A DNA stretch of 64,000 nucleotides from Chitinophagaceae bacterium (GTDB taxonomy: Bacteria; Bacteroidota; Bacteroidia; Chitinophagales; Chitinophagaceae), in contig JALNZE010000003.1 in the NCBI GenBank assembly GCA_023229465.1, positions 1 through 64,000 on the forward strand, written 5' to 3'. This document shows, piece by piece, positions 63,624 to 64,000 of the stretch. A program made the translations under genes and the position numbers. Each line of letters begins with the position of its first letter. Position 1 is the stretch's first letter. The notes beneath the pieces are model-generated. The model had not been told where the DNA came from. It searched no databases and saw only the letters and a program-made list of their open reading frames with translations.

Positions 63624-64000
63624 CTACTTTATAATGGTAACAGATCCTGTAATGATCTGTCGTCCATTTTTTGGATTAATGATATAATAATAAGTACCTA
63701 CCGGTAATGGTTTGTTTTGGTAATAACCGTTCCAGGGAACAGCATAACCCAATGACCTGAAAATAATCTGCCCATACCGGTTATAAACATCAATAGTAGC
63801 ACCAGGATATCCATCCAGGTATTTAATGGTCCAGACATCATTGATCCCATCTCCATTTGGAGAAAATGCGTTGGGTACTTCCGGTCCTTTCAGCACTTTT
63901 ATTAAAATGGTATCACTCACCGAACACCCACCAATACCTGTTAAAGTTAGCCTGTAAGTTATATCATTCAAAGGAATCGCTTTGGGCATGGCAGCCGTAT
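63624..64000 (-). CDS. C-terminal end of a large type IX-secreted gliding-motility-associated protein (partial)
   Basis: Only the C-terminal about 125 residues are inside the window; the frame stays open to the right edge. It ends in the gliding motility-associated C-terminal domain: PNAFSPNGDGINDVWTI (Asn-Gly-Asp-Gly loop), the IDVYNRYGQIIF strand, WNGYYQNKPLPVGTYYYII and GSVTIIK. This domain directs outer membrane translocation and surface attachment by the type IX system. The gene is the 5' partner of the porP-type gene with a 4-bp gap. The rest of the protein is unseen, so its repeats and size are unknown. Confidence 0.92.
   Translation of the reverse strand, partial: TAAMPKAIPLNDITYRLTLTGIGGCSVSDTILIKVLKGPEVPNAFSPNGDGINDVWTIKYLDGYPGATIDVYNRYGQIIFRSLGYAVPWNGYYQNKPLPVGTYYYIINPKNGRQIITGSVTIIK

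Noticed and set aside
1..64000. CRISPR array, prophage or intact insertion sequence
   Set aside because: No regularly spaced identical repeats with unique spacers, no phage structural genes and no intact transposase frame were found.

Overview
The window looks like chromosomal DNA of a Bacteroidota bacterium, most likely the Chitinophagaceae/Chitinophagales side of the phylum. Direct signs are at least thirteen matches to the Bacteroidota -7 promoter consensus TAnnTTTG upstream of genes, a short primary sigma factor, a PorP/SprF-family outer membrane protein next to a gliding-motility C-terminal-domain protein (type IX secretion), a DUF3822-rsmD pair, PUR-domain, BlaI/M56 and M57 proteins, and the futalosine menaquinone enzyme MqnE. 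The family placement is inference from gene content.

Layout. Positions 1-2400 are a sparse, A+T-rich, decayed edge: a membrane-protein remnant, a palindromic attC/REP-like element, a frameshifted REP-associated transposase (RAYT) remnant, one small exported protein, long inverted repeats and a G10 tract. From 2.4 kb on, the DNA is densely coding. 2.4-9.6 kb: amidohydrolase, class-A-like serine hydrolase, L-serine dehydratase, mqnE, a NupG-type permease, trxA. 9.7-18.6 kb: dnaE, an NlpC/P60 lipoprotein, a polysaccharide flippase behind an M1 peptidase, a PAP2 phosphatase. 18.7-26.9 kb: msrA, a Smr-less mutS2, tRNA-Ser(UGA), NhaD-type antiporter, M19 dipeptidase, ABC exporter, PUR-domain protein. 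27-35.5 kb: GNAT, pgi, threonine aldolase, rpoD, then trxB-folB-TPR-ACBP, then a MATE transporter. 35.5-40.7 kb: a tight DUF3822-rsmD-formyl-THF cycloligase-lpxK-rnr cluster. 40.8-49 kb: saccharopine dehydrogenase-like protein, gyrA plus a TPR protein, a Cys-rich PAS histidine kinase, a 621-bp element with 53-bp terminal inverted repeats, an M57 metalloprotease. 49-58 kb: an S8 protease with a sorting tail, sugar kinase/glycosylasparaginase/cutC, serA, a class-C-like serine hydrolase. 58-64 kb: hppA with an extra C-terminal domain, blaI-M56 with two identical operator-like palindromes, and PorP behind the tail of a large surface protein.

Most genes are housekeeping: replication and repair (dnaE, gyrA, mutS2), transcription (rpoD), RNA processing (rnr, rsmD), lipid A (lpxK), folate (folB, cycloligase), serine metabolism (serA, sdaA), redox (trxA, trxB, msrA) and cell-surface traffic. 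The unusual material is small: several dispersed repeat families that sit at gene 3' ends or run into coding sequence, the 621-bp TIR element, the BlaI-type operator pair, and several proteins with missing domains or altered motifs. I see no CRISPR array, prophage, intact insertion sequence or recognisable defence island.
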